This document shows positions 9,709 to 17,501 of a stretch of 55,539 nucleotides of DNA, piece after piece. Each line of letters begins with the position of its first letter. Positions within the stretch are counted from its first letter, which is position 1. A program made the translations under genes and the position numbers. Source of the stretch: Lachnospiraceae bacterium (lineage in GTDB: Bacteria > Bacillota > Clostridia > Lachnospirales > Lachnospiraceae). The notes under the pieces are model-generated. The model saw only the letters and a program-made list of their open reading frames with translations, was not told the origin of the DNA and did no database searches. The stretch lies in the NCBI GenBank assembly GCA_019423745.1, contig JAHZAV010000017.1:1-55539 (forward strand). The letters run 5' to 3'.

Positions 9709-9745
9709 TGACATGGCACGTAACATTTTTAAACTTTACTACGTG
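9709..9745. repeat. imperfect palindrome between T-box terminator and ileS
   Basis: TTGACATGGCACGTAACA and the complementary-looking CTACGTGTCAA flank a T/A-rich loop. The core ACGTAACA followed by a T/A-rich loop also appears in the 2200-2242 inverted repeat. It lies inside the untranslated leader after the T-box terminator. Its function is not known. Confidence 0.4.
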
Positions 9746-9784
9746 TCAAATTGCATATAACCATGTGTAAAATTGCTTTAAAAT

Positions 9785-9820
9785 AAAAAAGCTTTCATCC
9801 TGTGTATTAGGATGAAAGCT
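9785..9820 (-). terminator. T-box terminator
   Basis: AGCTTTCATCCT (9790-9801) and AGGATGAAAGCT (9809-9820) form a perfect 12-bp stem with a seven-base loop. On the minus strand it is followed by a run of T (9785-9789). It is the regulated terminator of the ileS leader. Confidence 0.9.
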
Positions 9821-10055
9821 ACATTCCCTCATTTATAAACCACCTAACATACCAACATATGCCTTCCGGTAACGGCGGATTCCGTCAGTTCCTACTAAGA
9901 ATTTCCTGATATCCTTTCAGAAGCTGCAACTCTGAAGTGATGTTCAGATATATGCTACTTGTACCGGTCTCCCACCATCTCCGGCTCGCTTGGACGTTCC
10001 AATATATCCTACTGTCTTCGTCATGGTCTTTCGCTTATCGTCTATTCTTCTATTT
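9785..10055 (-). ncRNA. T-box riboswitch (tRNA-Ile sensing) of ileS
   Basis: Read on the minus strand, the leader begins with the conserved block GATAAGCGAAAGACCATGACG and GACAGTAGG, followed by the AGTAG/GAAC internal loop of Stem I. The specifier codon is ATC (isoleucine) at 9941-9939, in the context TGAACATCACTTC. The T-box element TTAGGTGGTTT (about 9847-9838) contains TGGT, which would pair with the ACCA end of uncharged tRNA-Ile. It ends in a strong terminator stem. High uncharged tRNA-Ile should stabilise the antiterminator and switch on ileS and probably glgP. Confidence 0.92.
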
Positions 10056-10066
10056 ATGCCTTTAAA

Positions 10067-10095
10067 ATTATAAACGGAAACCCTCCGCAAGTCAA
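10067..10095 (-). promoter_or_regulatory. SigA promoter of the ileS leader
   Basis: On the minus strand TTGACT (10095-10090), a 17-base spacer and TATAAT (10072-10067) give a near-consensus vegetative promoter directly upstream of the T-box leader. Confidence 0.85.
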
Positions 10096-10187
10096 GGATT
10101 TCCGATAACTATTAAGCCCCTGCCTCAAATTCTGGCATTATAGCTTTATTATTTATTTCAAATTAGTCTTTCCAAACAAACGCTTTT

Positions 10188-11564
10188 TTATCTCCTTCTT
10201 CTTCTCCGACGACGGCGCCTTCTCCTTCTTGCCCGGCATTGTGCAGCCACAATAATCCATATAACAAGTAAAACAACAACCACTAATATACAAATCAGAA
10301 GCACTTTCCAAATTGATAGTTCGCCTTTTTCTGTCTTTTGTTCTTCAGAAACGTTTTTAAAGGATTTATCCTCGGAAATTTTTACTACTGTTTCTCCCAC
10401 CGGATTCCCTTTGTAAGTATAACTCAGCAGTGCCTCTCCACTGTTTCCCATGTTTTCAATCTCACTATGCAAGCTGGAAAATTCAATATCCGATGGAAGT
10501 GTCACACAAGCCTCCTCTGGGATGGACTTGATTTTTTTGCTATTTTCTTGCTTTGAAATATTTACTTTCTTAAAATTATTAAACCCATATTCAAGAAGTG
10601 CTTTTGTATCCGAATATACATGGCCGGGATACGTTTTTAAAGTAACACATACCAGTTTCATTTCTCCGTTATCAGCCATGGTCACCAATGTATTATTTGC
10701 CTCTGTTGTATATCCTGTCTTTCCGCCTACTGCATACTCATAGTACTCTGTATTTCCCTCAAGCAGCATTTCATGCTTTTGCTGAAATATATGCTCTTCC
10801 GTTGTAGCTGAAGCCGGAATGGTATAGTTAGTCGTCTGACAAATCTGTAAAAATTCCGGATACTCAAATAGTTCACTGGCAATCAATGCCATATCTTTTG
10901 CACAAGTATAATGCTGCTCATCTTGTACTCCGTTTGCATTAACAAAATTTGAATTAGAACCGCCCAGATTTTTGACTGTCTCATTCATTTGATCCAAAAA
11001 CCACTGGTAGTCCTCCCCCTGATTTTTAGCTACCGTATCCGCTACTGCATAAGCCACTTCATTGGAAGATGCTAAAAGCATGGCATACAAAGCCTGCTCC
11101 ATTGTAATAACATTGCCTTCTTTCATTCCTATAGAAGCATATCCTGATCCCAGACAAGTAAGACTATCTGCCGTAATCTGAACCTCATCTGTCATATCTG
11201 CATATTTAAGTGCAAGCAACGCAGTCAGTATCTTGGTAATGCTTGCAGGATACTCTTTTTTATCGATATTTTTTCCATAGAGAACTGCCCCGGTTTCGGC
11301 ATCCATCACAATGCCGGCATCACCGTAAATTCCCGGGCCTTTGGCCCATTTTTCCAGCTCATTGGTCTGTACCTTTTCTTTGTACGTATCTTCCAGCTCT
11401 TTCTGATAGGGATCTGTTTGCTCCTGAGTCCCCTCAGATGCTGTATTCTGCTGTGCTGTATCTGTACCGCTTAAGTCCGGAGCGGCATGCAGTTTTGGCG
11501 CCGCAGCTGCAAAGATATTGACAGCAATAAGCACGGCGGCAAATGCCCGTATATATTTCTTCAT
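10188..11564 (-). CDS. D-alanyl-D-alanine carboxypeptidase (DacF/PBP5-like) with poly-arginine tail
   Basis: This is a penicillin-binding protein that trims the terminal D-Ala from peptidoglycan stem peptides. With the start at 11564 (AGGGAG 10 bases upstream) it is 458 residues. It has a signal peptide (KKYIRAFAAVLIAVNIFAAAAP), then the S11 peptidase domain with S108-x-x-K111 (SITK), S167-N168 (SSN) and KTG at 282-284, a C-terminal beta domain, and a late transmembrane segment (WKVLLICILVVVVLLVIWIIV). The protein ends in 13 consecutive arginines written with AGA, AGG, CGC, CGT and CGG, so the tail is not a simple DNA repeat. With a cytoplasmic C-terminus, the tail would face the cytosol. A longer reading from 11645 lacks a ribosome site. 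Confidence 0.93.
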   Translation of the reverse strand: MKKYIRAFAAVLIAVNIFAAAAPKLHAAPDLSGTDTAQQNTASEGTQEQTDPYQKELEDTYKEKVQTNELEKWAKGPGIYGDAGIVMDAETGAVLYGKNIDKKEYPASITKILTALLALKYADMTDEVQITADSLTCLGSGYASIGMKEGNVITMEQALYAMLLASSNEVAYAVADTVAKNQGEDYQWFLDQMNETVKNLGGSNSNFVNANGVQDEQHYTCAKDMALIASELFEYPEFLQICQTTNYTIPASATTEEHIFQQKHEMLLEGNTEYYEYAVGGKTGYTTEANNTLVTMADNGEMKLVCVTLKTYPGHVYSDTKALLEYGFNNFKKVNISKQENSKKIKSIPEEACVTLPSDIEFSSLHSEIENMGNSGEALLSYTYKGNPVGETVVKISEDKSFKNVSEEQKTEKGELSIWKVLLICILVVVVLLVIWIIVAAQCRARRRRRRRRRRRRR

Positions 11565-11627
11565 TTCTGACATTCTCCCTGCTATATTATAACATTTATG
11601 CCTCAATTTATGCCCTATTATAAATGA

Positions 11628-11654
11628 TTCGGCCTGTATATACAAGCCGAATCT
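11628..11654 (-). terminator. hairpin after the TauE-like gene
   Basis: GATTCGGC and GCCGAATC form an 8-bp stem around a loop of about 10 bases, beyond the stop codon at 11693 on the minus strand. The downstream tract is A/T-rich but not a clean T run, so it is a moderate terminator candidate. Confidence 0.45.
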
Positions 11655-11692
11655 TATTCTGCCGTGCTAAATGCTCCGCCAATCTATCTTTT

Positions 11693-12439
11693 TTAACCGG
11701 TAATTAGTTTAAAAATTGCAATTAAAATTGAAAAAACAGCCACTCCTTTTTTCAGGGGCTGAGGCTTGATAAGATCCGCATTATCACTCCCTGCCCACAC
11801 CCCAACTCCATGACTTACCATAGAAACCAAAAGAAGTATTACTATAGAGGAGGTATCACATTGCATACTATAACCGACACAGCAGGGTACTGCGATAAAA
11901 ATAGAATTAAACAAAGCAACCCCTACTGCCGTCTTTATTTGTAAGCCCAATGTCACCAGAAGCGGCATAACGAGAATAGGCCCGCCAGCACCTGAAAGTG
12001 CACAAATTCCTCCCGTCACAAACCCAAACAAAACAGCACAAACTACGGGAATGTTGCGCTTTTGCACACCTTCCTTGTCCTTATCTTTTCTTACTAATAT
12101 AGAAATCCCGGAAATTAATACAACCAGATATAAAATTCTTTTCACGATACTTTCGTCAATAAGAAGGTTCAGTCTCACTCCCAGAATCGCTCCAAAAATA
12201 CTTCCCACACTAATAATAGAAGCGAGCCTTAAATCCAGATTATCCGACTTATAATAATTGCGTGCCCCCAAAATACCTGAAATCAAAAATGCGAAAAAAC
12301 TAAGTGCCATCCCCTGGGCAGCTGGCATACCCATAAATCCGCTATACAACATAGGAAGAAGAAAACCGGCAATACCCGTCAGGCCAATCATTCCCCCAAT
12401 CATCACATTTGCTATTATAATGATCAGATATTCTGTCAC
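11693..12439 (-). CDS. TauE/SafE-family membrane permease
   Basis: This 248-residue, largely hydrophobic protein has about eight transmembrane segments and the family's glycine/proline-rich repeats (GGMIGLTGIAGFLLPML near the N-terminus and GGICALSGAGGPILVMPLL in the second half). Members export or import sulfite, sulfoacetate or other small organic anions; substrates are mostly unknown. It overlaps the amidohydrolase stop by 4 bp (ATGA), so the two are translationally coupled. The substrate is probably a compound handled by that enzyme; this is inferred from context. Confidence 0.85.
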   Translation of the reverse strand: MTEYLIIIIANVMIGGMIGLTGIAGFLLPMLYSGFMGMPAAQGMALSFFAFLISGILGARNYYKSDNLDLRLASIISVGSIFGAILGVRLNLLIDESIVKRILYLVVLISGISILVRKDKDKEGVQKRNIPVVCAVLFGFVTGGICALSGAGGPILVMPLLVTLGLQIKTAVGVALFNSIFIAVPCCVGYSMQCDTSSIVILLLVSMVSHGVGVWAGSDNADLIKPQPLKKGVAVFSILIAIFKLITG

Positions 12440-13761
12440 TTTTCTTCCGTCCTTTCCTGATACTTTCTCAAGTCATATAAAATTTTCTCTTCATCCAACA
12501 CTTTTATTTCATAATCCTTCATCAAAATCCTTCCCCCACAGATGGAATCTCTGATATCTCCCGCATTCACACTTTCCACAATCGTATTAGAAATCTTTCC
12601 ATAGTCCGCCATATAAATCCTGTGTCTGTCAATTCCAATCATATCGGCTCTGGCTCCTTTTTTCAGAAATCCATCCACTTCCGGAAGGCCACCCAGACAC
12701 TGCTGCCCTTTTTCTGTCACCATAGAAAGAAGGGTTTTAGCCGGCATGACAGCTGGCTCACTTAAAGGAACTCCCCAGGTAAGACTCATCACCGATCGAA
12801 AAATTTTCATCTCATTAAAAAGACTTAAACCACCGTGTGCAGCTCCATCTGTTCCAAGCGCAGCTACAATCCCTTTTTTTAACAATTCCGGTGTATGAGG
12901 CGCTGCTTTTCCGCAGTTACTAAAGGGACAATGGCAGACTTTTACTCCTCTTCTTTTCAGAATTTCCTTTTCATTTTCCGAAAGAAGCAGGCTATGTGCT
13001 CCTAAAAAATTCCCATTTAATACACCGAGGCTCTCCAAATATTCATAAGGACGCATTTGGAATCGTTCCATATGAAAATTCACTTCACCAGGATACTCAT
13101 TCATATGTGCCTGCAACATAGTCCCTTTTTCTTCAGACCGTTTTGCCGCTGCCAATATAAGCTCTTTAGAGCAGGAGATCAATGAACGTAAAGAATAATA
13201 TACCATCAAATTCCCTTTTCCATGAAATTCCTCATAAAGTTCATCGGTTCTCTTTATTGCCTCTGTTGCATCCATAGCGATAGATTCCGGAAGACCTTTT
13301 TGATCCATAGTGGAATAAGAAATTGCCCCTCTAAGCCCACTTTCCTCGTATATCCGGGCAGCTTCATCCATATAATAGCTTCCTGCATCGACAAAACCAC
13401 ATGTTCCGGAACGAATCATTTCAACTGCCGCAGCCTGCGCACTCAACTTCATTTTTTCTTTTGTAAGCGTACTTTCGTAAGGAAGCATAATCCTGGTCCA
13501 GATCATGGGCATTTCGTCCAAAACCCGCCCTCTGAGAAGCTGCTGCCCTGTATGCATATGCGCATCTACAAGACCTGGCATATAAATACAGTCTCTTCCT
13601 TCTATTTCTTCTATCCACTGATACCTTTTTTCCAGCTCCTCTAATTTATCAATATCCAGAATTCTTCCATCTTTAATTAAAATGCTTTTCCCCTGTTCCA
13701 GTTCAAAACACTCATTCAGAAAATCGCTGTTTCTAATTATCAGATCAGCCAGTACTTTCAT
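12436..13761 (-). CDS. metal-dependent amidohydrolase (TrzA/AtzA, MTA/SAH deaminase-like)
   Basis: This 441-residue enzyme of the amidohydrolase superfamily has HMH metal ligands at 68-70 (GLVDAHMHTG), a later His in LQAHMNEY, the block GAHSLLL, and the Asp ligand in ALGTDGAAHGG. This pattern is that of the subgroup that deaminates adenosine-like or triazine/guanine-like rings (MtaD, AtzA, TrzN). The exact substrate cannot be read. It lies 18 bp after a DUF3100-like membrane pair and overlaps a TauE-like permease, suggesting uptake, deamination and export in one operon. RBS GGGAGG precedes the start. Confidence 0.88.
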   Translation of the reverse strand: MKVLADLIIRNSDFLNECFELEQGKSILIKDGRILDIDKLEELEKRYQWIEEIEGRDCIYMPGLVDAHMHTGQQLLRGRVLDEMPMIWTRIMLPYESTLTKEKMKLSAQAAAVEMIRSGTCGFVDAGSYYMDEAARIYEESGLRGAISYSTMDQKGLPESIAMDATEAIKRTDELYEEFHGKGNLMVYYSLRSLISCSKELILAAAKRSEEKGTMLQAHMNEYPGEVNFHMERFQMRPYEYLESLGVLNGNFLGAHSLLLSENEKEILKRRGVKVCHCPFSNCGKAAPHTPELLKKGIVAALGTDGAAHGGLSLFNEMKIFRSVMSLTWGVPLSEPAVMPAKTLLSMVTEKGQQCLGGLPEVDGFLKKGARADMIGIDRHRIYMADYGKISNTIVESVNAGDIRDSICGGRILMKDYEIKVLDEEKILYDLRKYQERTEEK

Positions 13762-13779
13762 TTTCCCATCCTCCCTGGT

Positions 13780-14226
13780 TTAAATCGCATTTGTCAATGT
13801 CAGTACAACCTGGGCAATACATGCCGATCCCAGAAACGTTCCGGTCATAACAAGCACTCCTATGATAATCATCTTCCATCCCTGCTTAACAAAAGATTTA
13901 ATCTGATCGCTGATGGAAATCCCTGCGTATGCTCCTACTAATGTAAGCGGAGCTGTAAAATTAATCTTGTCTGCCGAAGCAATAATAAACTCCCTTGCCG
14001 GACAGACGGGGCTTGCCACAAGAAGCCCTATAATCGAGCAATAGGCAATAATCGGCAGTTTCAGCGGCACTACTTTACTGATTACCACAGCTGCCGCGGA
14101 TATTGCCAGAAGGATTAAAATTCCCGGAAGAGAATCCATAAACCCGACTTCAAATCCCACAAAATTGGCAAGGGCAATCCCAAGCCCGGATATAATCAAC
14201 AAGAGTCCCCATTCTGCATATCTCAT
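13780..14226 (-). CDS. small membrane protein paired with the DUF3100-like protein
   Basis: This 148-residue protein has four or five transmembrane helices (for example GLLLIISGLGIALANFVGF, ILILLAISAAAVVISKVV, LTLVGAYAGISI, MIIIGVLVMTGTFLGSACIAQVVL). I do not recognise a characterised family. Its start codon abuts the stop of the upstream 315-codon frame (TAAATG), so the two were probably made to a fixed ratio and may form one two-subunit transporter. No catalytic motif is seen. Confidence 0.75.
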   Translation of the reverse strand: MRYAEWGLLLIISGLGIALANFVGFEVGFMDSLPGILILLAISAAAVVISKVVPLKLPIIAYCSIIGLLVASPVCPAREFIIASADKINFTAPLTLVGAYAGISISDQIKSFVKQGWKMIIIGVLVMTGTFLGSACIAQVVLTLTNAI

Positions 14227-15135
14227 TTATTTTTCCTCCACAGTGATTTCTTCTATCATTTTATTTCTGCCTTCAGCTTCCTGTTTTCTTCTTTCCAGAA
14301 CTTCGCTGGGCTCTTTTCTAAGTTTTGCAATACGGGGTTCCAGAATCTGATAAAGCTTTTGCGTTAACGGAATTCCCACAAAAATTGCTACATATATTCC
14401 AGTCAGCCCTGATAAAGTCTCGCTGGTACTTGCAAGCGCGGATATCTGTGTTGCCAGATCAGGATATACCAATGTGAGACTGGCCACGGCACTTGCCATC
14501 AAAATACCGGCTCCAACACCGGAGGCCATCCCCAGTGCATAGGGATGAAAAATATTTAAAGACGCAACCATAGTTGCAAGAAAACCAAAATAAATGGTTC
14601 CAACCATTCCTCCTACAACATAAATAGAAAGACTTCCCCTTGTTTCCGGAGAATCTGGTCCAAACATATCTGTAATCAATGCAAGATTTGTTTCCCGGTT
14701 AATAGAATGAGTCGCCCCAATAGCCTCTCTCTTTAACCCAAGAAGAAGCGCAATCGGCAATGCCAAAAAGATAGTCCCTAAATTTCCTACTTCCTGCAAA
14801 AGAAGCGCTGGTCCTGCAGAAAGTACTGTCTCCAGGCTGGCTCCTGCATTAATGCCAAGCTTTGCAATAAAAGGACAAATTGCTACAATAACCAGTTTAG
14901 AAGCGGCTTTTACTTCTTTTTTCTCAAAAATTTTCAATACTTCTGGTCCGGAAAGAACTCCCAGAAGAAGCGAATAAAAAATCGGAAATAAGATTAATGT
15001 TCCCGGTCCAAGAGGCACTTTAATCTGTCCAATTGAATCCGCAATCAAAATAAAAACAAAAGCCAGCAGAAAAATTTTGTACTCTGTCTGAAATCTTGCT
15101 TTTGTCGATGGATACATATAAGTTTCCTTTTTCAT
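14227..15135 (-). CDS. DUF3100-like integral membrane protein (putative transporter)
   Basis: With the start at 15135 (GGGAGGG five bases upstream) this protein is 302 residues with roughly eight helices. The block GQIKVPLGPGTLILFPIFYSLLLG near the N-terminus and GATHSINRETNLALITDMFGPDSPETRG in the middle recall DUF3100 membrane proteins. The cytoplasmic C-terminus is charged (ILEPRIAKLRKEPSEVLERR). Function is unproven; position first in an operon with an amidohydrolase and opposite a Crp/Fnr-type regulator argues for substrate uptake. The family assignment is from memory and should be verified. Confidence 0.7.
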   Translation of the reverse strand: MKKETYMYPSTKARFQTEYKIFLLAFVFILIADSIGQIKVPLGPGTLILFPIFYSLLLGVLSGPEVLKIFEKKEVKAASKLVIVAICPFIAKLGINAGASLETVLSAGPALLLQEVGNLGTIFLALPIALLLGLKREAIGATHSINRETNLALITDMFGPDSPETRGSLSIYVVGGMVGTIYFGFLATMVASLNIFHPYALGMASGVGAGILMASAVASLTLVYPDLATQISALASTSETLSGLTGIYVAIFVGIPLTQKLYQILEPRIAKLRKEPSEVLERRKQEAEGRNKMIEEITVEEK

Positions 15136-15208
15136 AAATACCCTCCCATTTCTTCCCAAATATTTGTTTTTCATCTATTATTTACACTTATAACACGCGA
15201 GTATTATA

Positions 15209-15300
15209 TAAGATGATCTTCATTAAAAAAAGGACAAATGGGATGTTTTTGACAGATTTTCATAAATTATGTCAGAATTTGTAGTATACTGTAAAAAAAC
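15209..15300. promoter_or_regulatory. divergent control region between DUF3100-like operon and crp-type gene
   Basis: It contains AAGATGATCTT (15210-15220), a near palindrome close to the minus-strand operon, and TGACA-N15-TGTCA ahead of the plus-strand regulator gene. A -10-like TATACT with a weak -35 precedes the regulator. Either repeat could bind the adjacent Crp/Fnr-type protein; neither is a canonical CRP or FNR site. Confidence 0.35.
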
Positions 15301-15320
15301 GAAAATACGAGGGAAATAAA

Positions 15321-16001
15321 ATGACTCTGGAAGAACTGCTTAACAAAGTTCCTGAATTAGAAAATTATATTCGCTATATGCCGGAAGAACTGAAAAAACG
15401 ATATACCATCAAAACTTATGCCCCCAAAACGATCATCCATCAAAAGGATGAGCTGTTAGACTATTTCGGCATTGTATGTGAAGGTTATCATCGTGTCATC
15501 AATGAATTTGAAAACGGAAATGTTTTCATGATAGAAAGAAATGATCCTATTGATTTTGTAGGAGAGGTAACCATACTGGCAGGAAAAGAGCGCACTTCTG
15601 TCACTATCGAAACGTTGACAGAATGTACCGTCCTTTATTTTTCCAGAAAAGATTTTGAAGACTGGATAAAAAAAGATATCCACCTGTTGGGATTGGTTTC
15701 CCAAAAGGTGGCTTATAAGCTCTACCGCTCTTCCTATAATAGAGGCAACCGGCTCTTTTATCCTCCGCAGCATCTGCTTTTAAAATATTTTCTTCAATAT
15801 ACAGAAGAGTACAACACCTCTGTCATTCGACGCACACGGGAAGAAATGCACGAAGAAACCGGCATATCTGTCAAGACATTAAACCGAACTATACATACCT
15901 TGAAAGAATCAGGTTTCATTGGCATCACAAGAGGTAAAGTTTCTCTATCGCCGCAGCAGAAAAAAGCTGCCAGGGAATACCTGGCTCAAAGAATACAGTA
16001 A
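15321..16001 (+). CDS. Crp/Fnr-family transcriptional regulator
   Basis: This 226-residue protein has an N-terminal cyclic-nucleotide-binding-type beta barrel (about residues 15-125, ending in VTILAGKERTSVTIETLTECTVLYFSRKDF) and a C-terminal winged helix (about 165-215, EEMHEETGISVKTLNRTIHTLKESGFI). The Arg/Ser pair that binds cAMP phosphate in CRP is not evident, and there is no N-terminal Cys set for an Fe-S cluster, so the ligand is unknown. It diverges from the DUF3100-like/amidohydrolase/TauE operon and most likely controls it. RBS GAGGG precedes the start. Confidence 0.88.
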   Translation: MTLEELLNKVPELENYIRYMPEELKKRYTIKTYAPKTIIHQKDELLDYFGIVCEGYHRVINEFENGNVFMIERNDPIDFVGEVTILAGKERTSVTIETLTECTVLYFSRKDFEDWIKKDIHLLGLVSQKVAYKLYRSSYNRGNRLFYPPQHLLLKYFLQYTEEYNTSVIRRTREEMHEETGISVKTLNRTIHTLKESGFIGITRGKVSLSPQQKKAAREYLAQRIQ

Positions 16002-16014
16002 ACCCCTTATCTTT

Positions 16015-17004
16015 CTAACTATACTGCTGTACCAGCCTTTCGATTTCCTGCCGCATCTGCTCCACAACTTCATCCGGTCCCACAATCTTTACTCTCTCTC
16101 CAAGAGAGATAATCCATCCAAAAAACTGCTTGCTGACATGAACGTCTACATGGACTGCAAAATGATTTTCATCCGCCGGTATCAGCATCAGGTCTTTTCC
16201 AAAGCGGTCTATAATGACTCCTGCCAGACTATTATCCACCAGAAGTTTTACTTTCTTTTCCTTTCCTCCAAACATACCGAAGCTCTTTCTGGTGTAGTCT
16301 GCCACATTCAGCTTTTTAAAATGCTCTTTTCCTTCCCGCTTCTCATCAGACATCTGAATATGCAGCATCTTGTCTACACGGTAATGTTTAATCTTACCTG
16401 CTTGTGAATCATAGCCGATCAGATAATAATTTTCGGCATCCCAGGAAAGCCCCCACGGGCTGATGTGATAGTAAGCCCCTTCATGACGCAGCTCTATTTC
16501 TTTTTTCACATTCCACTGAAAATATTGAAACTGGATTTTTCTATTTTCTGAAATAGCATTGTGAATAGCATCTACCGTATAATAAATACTCTCATTCATA
16601 GTTTTTATTCTTCCGGAGACAAACACCTGACGTTGAAGTTTCATCGCTTCATATTTGCTGACCAGCTTCTCCAGTTTTCGGATCAGCGCATTTGTTTTTC
16701 TCTCTGTAATAAATTTTGATGACTGAATGGCATCTACCAGAAGTTTTAATTCCGGCAGCTCAAAGGGCCTGTCTACAACATGATAATGATATTTATTTCC
16801 TGCAGTCTCACCTTCCACCTCAATCCCCAGTTTTTCCAGATCTCTTAAATCCGTATAGATGGTTCTTCGATCTGCAGTAATATCATATGCCTCAAGAGCA
16901 TTCATAATCTCAGGCATAGTCATATAGTGGTCATCATCCGTATTTTCCAGCATAATCTGTGCAAGTCGGTATAATTTTAATTTCTGGTTGCTTCCCTTTG
17001 GCAT
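16015..17004 (-). CDS. WYL-domain transcriptional regulator
   Basis: This 329-residue protein has an N-terminal DeoR-type helix-turn-helix (residues 1-65, MTMPEIMNALEAYDITADRRTIYTDLRDLEKLG) and a central WYL domain (about 140-230, with YHISPWGLSWDAENYYLIGYD). The C-terminal WCX-like region ends near residue 325. WYL proteins sense small molecules or nucleic acid and are often regulators near defence or stress genes. No defence genes are visible here; the nearest neighbour in the same direction is a 33-codon ORF upstream. Convergent with the Crp-type gene 13 bp away. Confidence 0.9.
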   Translation of the reverse strand: MPKGSNQKLKLYRLAQIMLENTDDDHYMTMPEIMNALEAYDITADRRTIYTDLRDLEKLGIEVEGETAGNKYHYHVVDRPFELPELKLLVDAIQSSKFITERKTNALIRKLEKLVSKYEAMKLQRQVFVSGRIKTMNESIYYTVDAIHNAISENRKIQFQYFQWNVKKEIELRHEGAYYHISPWGLSWDAENYYLIGYDSQAGKIKHYRVDKMLHIQMSDEKREGKEHFKKLNVADYTRKSFGMFGGKEKKVKLLVDNSLAGVIIDRFGKDLMLIPADENHFAVHVDVHVSKQFFGWIISLGERVKIVGPDEVVEQMRQEIERLVQQYS

Positions 17005-17128
17005 ACGTTCTTTCCTCCGATATTATTTGGTCAGACCTGTTGCTTAATTTTGCAACTCACTCTACAGGCCAGTATACCATAGATGGTAAAATTATTGTAC
17101 ACCCAGATAATTCCACCAACACCTTCTT

Positions 17129-17230
17129 CTACTCTTCGATCCATTCTGCATAATCCGCTTCACTTGCAAATAACTGATATTCTCCGTCAACATATCCCAT
17201 ATAGCCATTTTCTGTATGATATCCTTTCAT
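17129..17230 (-). CDS. 33-residue conserved-looking small protein
   Basis: A short frame encodes MKGYHTENGYMGYVDGEYQL and ends ADYAEWIEE. It has a perfect AAGGAG ribosome site seven bases before ATG. The composition is acidic and Tyr/Gly-rich with no transmembrane segment. I have an impression of similar small ORFs in Lachnospiraceae but cannot confirm it. It lies between a palindromic site (17288-17307) and the WYL regulator and may be cotranscribed with the latter. Function is unknown. Confidence 0.65.
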   Translation of the reverse strand: MKGYHTENGYMGYVDGEYQLFASEADYAEWIEE

Positions 17231-17287
17231 TATTCTACTCTCCTTTTTATTTCCATCAACTTGTTTAACAATAAAATACACTTTTAT

Positions 17288-17307
17288 GTGTCGTATAAAA
17301 ACGACAC
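17288..17307. promoter_or_regulatory. GTGTCG...CGACAC palindrome upstream of the 33-residue gene
   Basis: The 20-bp sequence has 6-bp inverted arms (GTGTCG, CGACAC) around TATAAAAA. It lies 58 bp ahead of the small ORF and could be an operator for the neighbouring WYL regulator. A stem-loop role is also possible. Confidence 0.4.
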
Positions 17308-17376
17308 CTTATTTTGTTTTTACATTTCGGAGAGCAAATATCCTTTTTTCGACAACCGGATAACGATTAGCCCACT

Positions 17377-17412
17377 AAAAAAGGCAGAGGTTTTTCAAAC
17401 CTCCGCCCTTTT
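17377..17412 (-). terminator. terminator of the sugar-acid operon
   Basis: A/T-flanked stem AAAAGGCAGAGGTTT pairing with AAACCTCCGCCCTTTT, two or three bases of loop, with a T run on the minus strand. It follows the decayed gntP. Confidence 0.8.
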
Positions 17413-17501
17413 AGACGTGTATTACTCTAACACCAGATCTTTTTGCTTCTTCCTTCTCTATTTTTGTGAAGTTTCTTCGGAAACACCTAATGTTCTGTTT
17501 A

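Noticed and set aside
10188..10230. Poly-Arg tail as a frameshift or sequencing artefact
   Set aside because: The run uses mixed codons and ends at a normal stop, so a single-base error would not create it.
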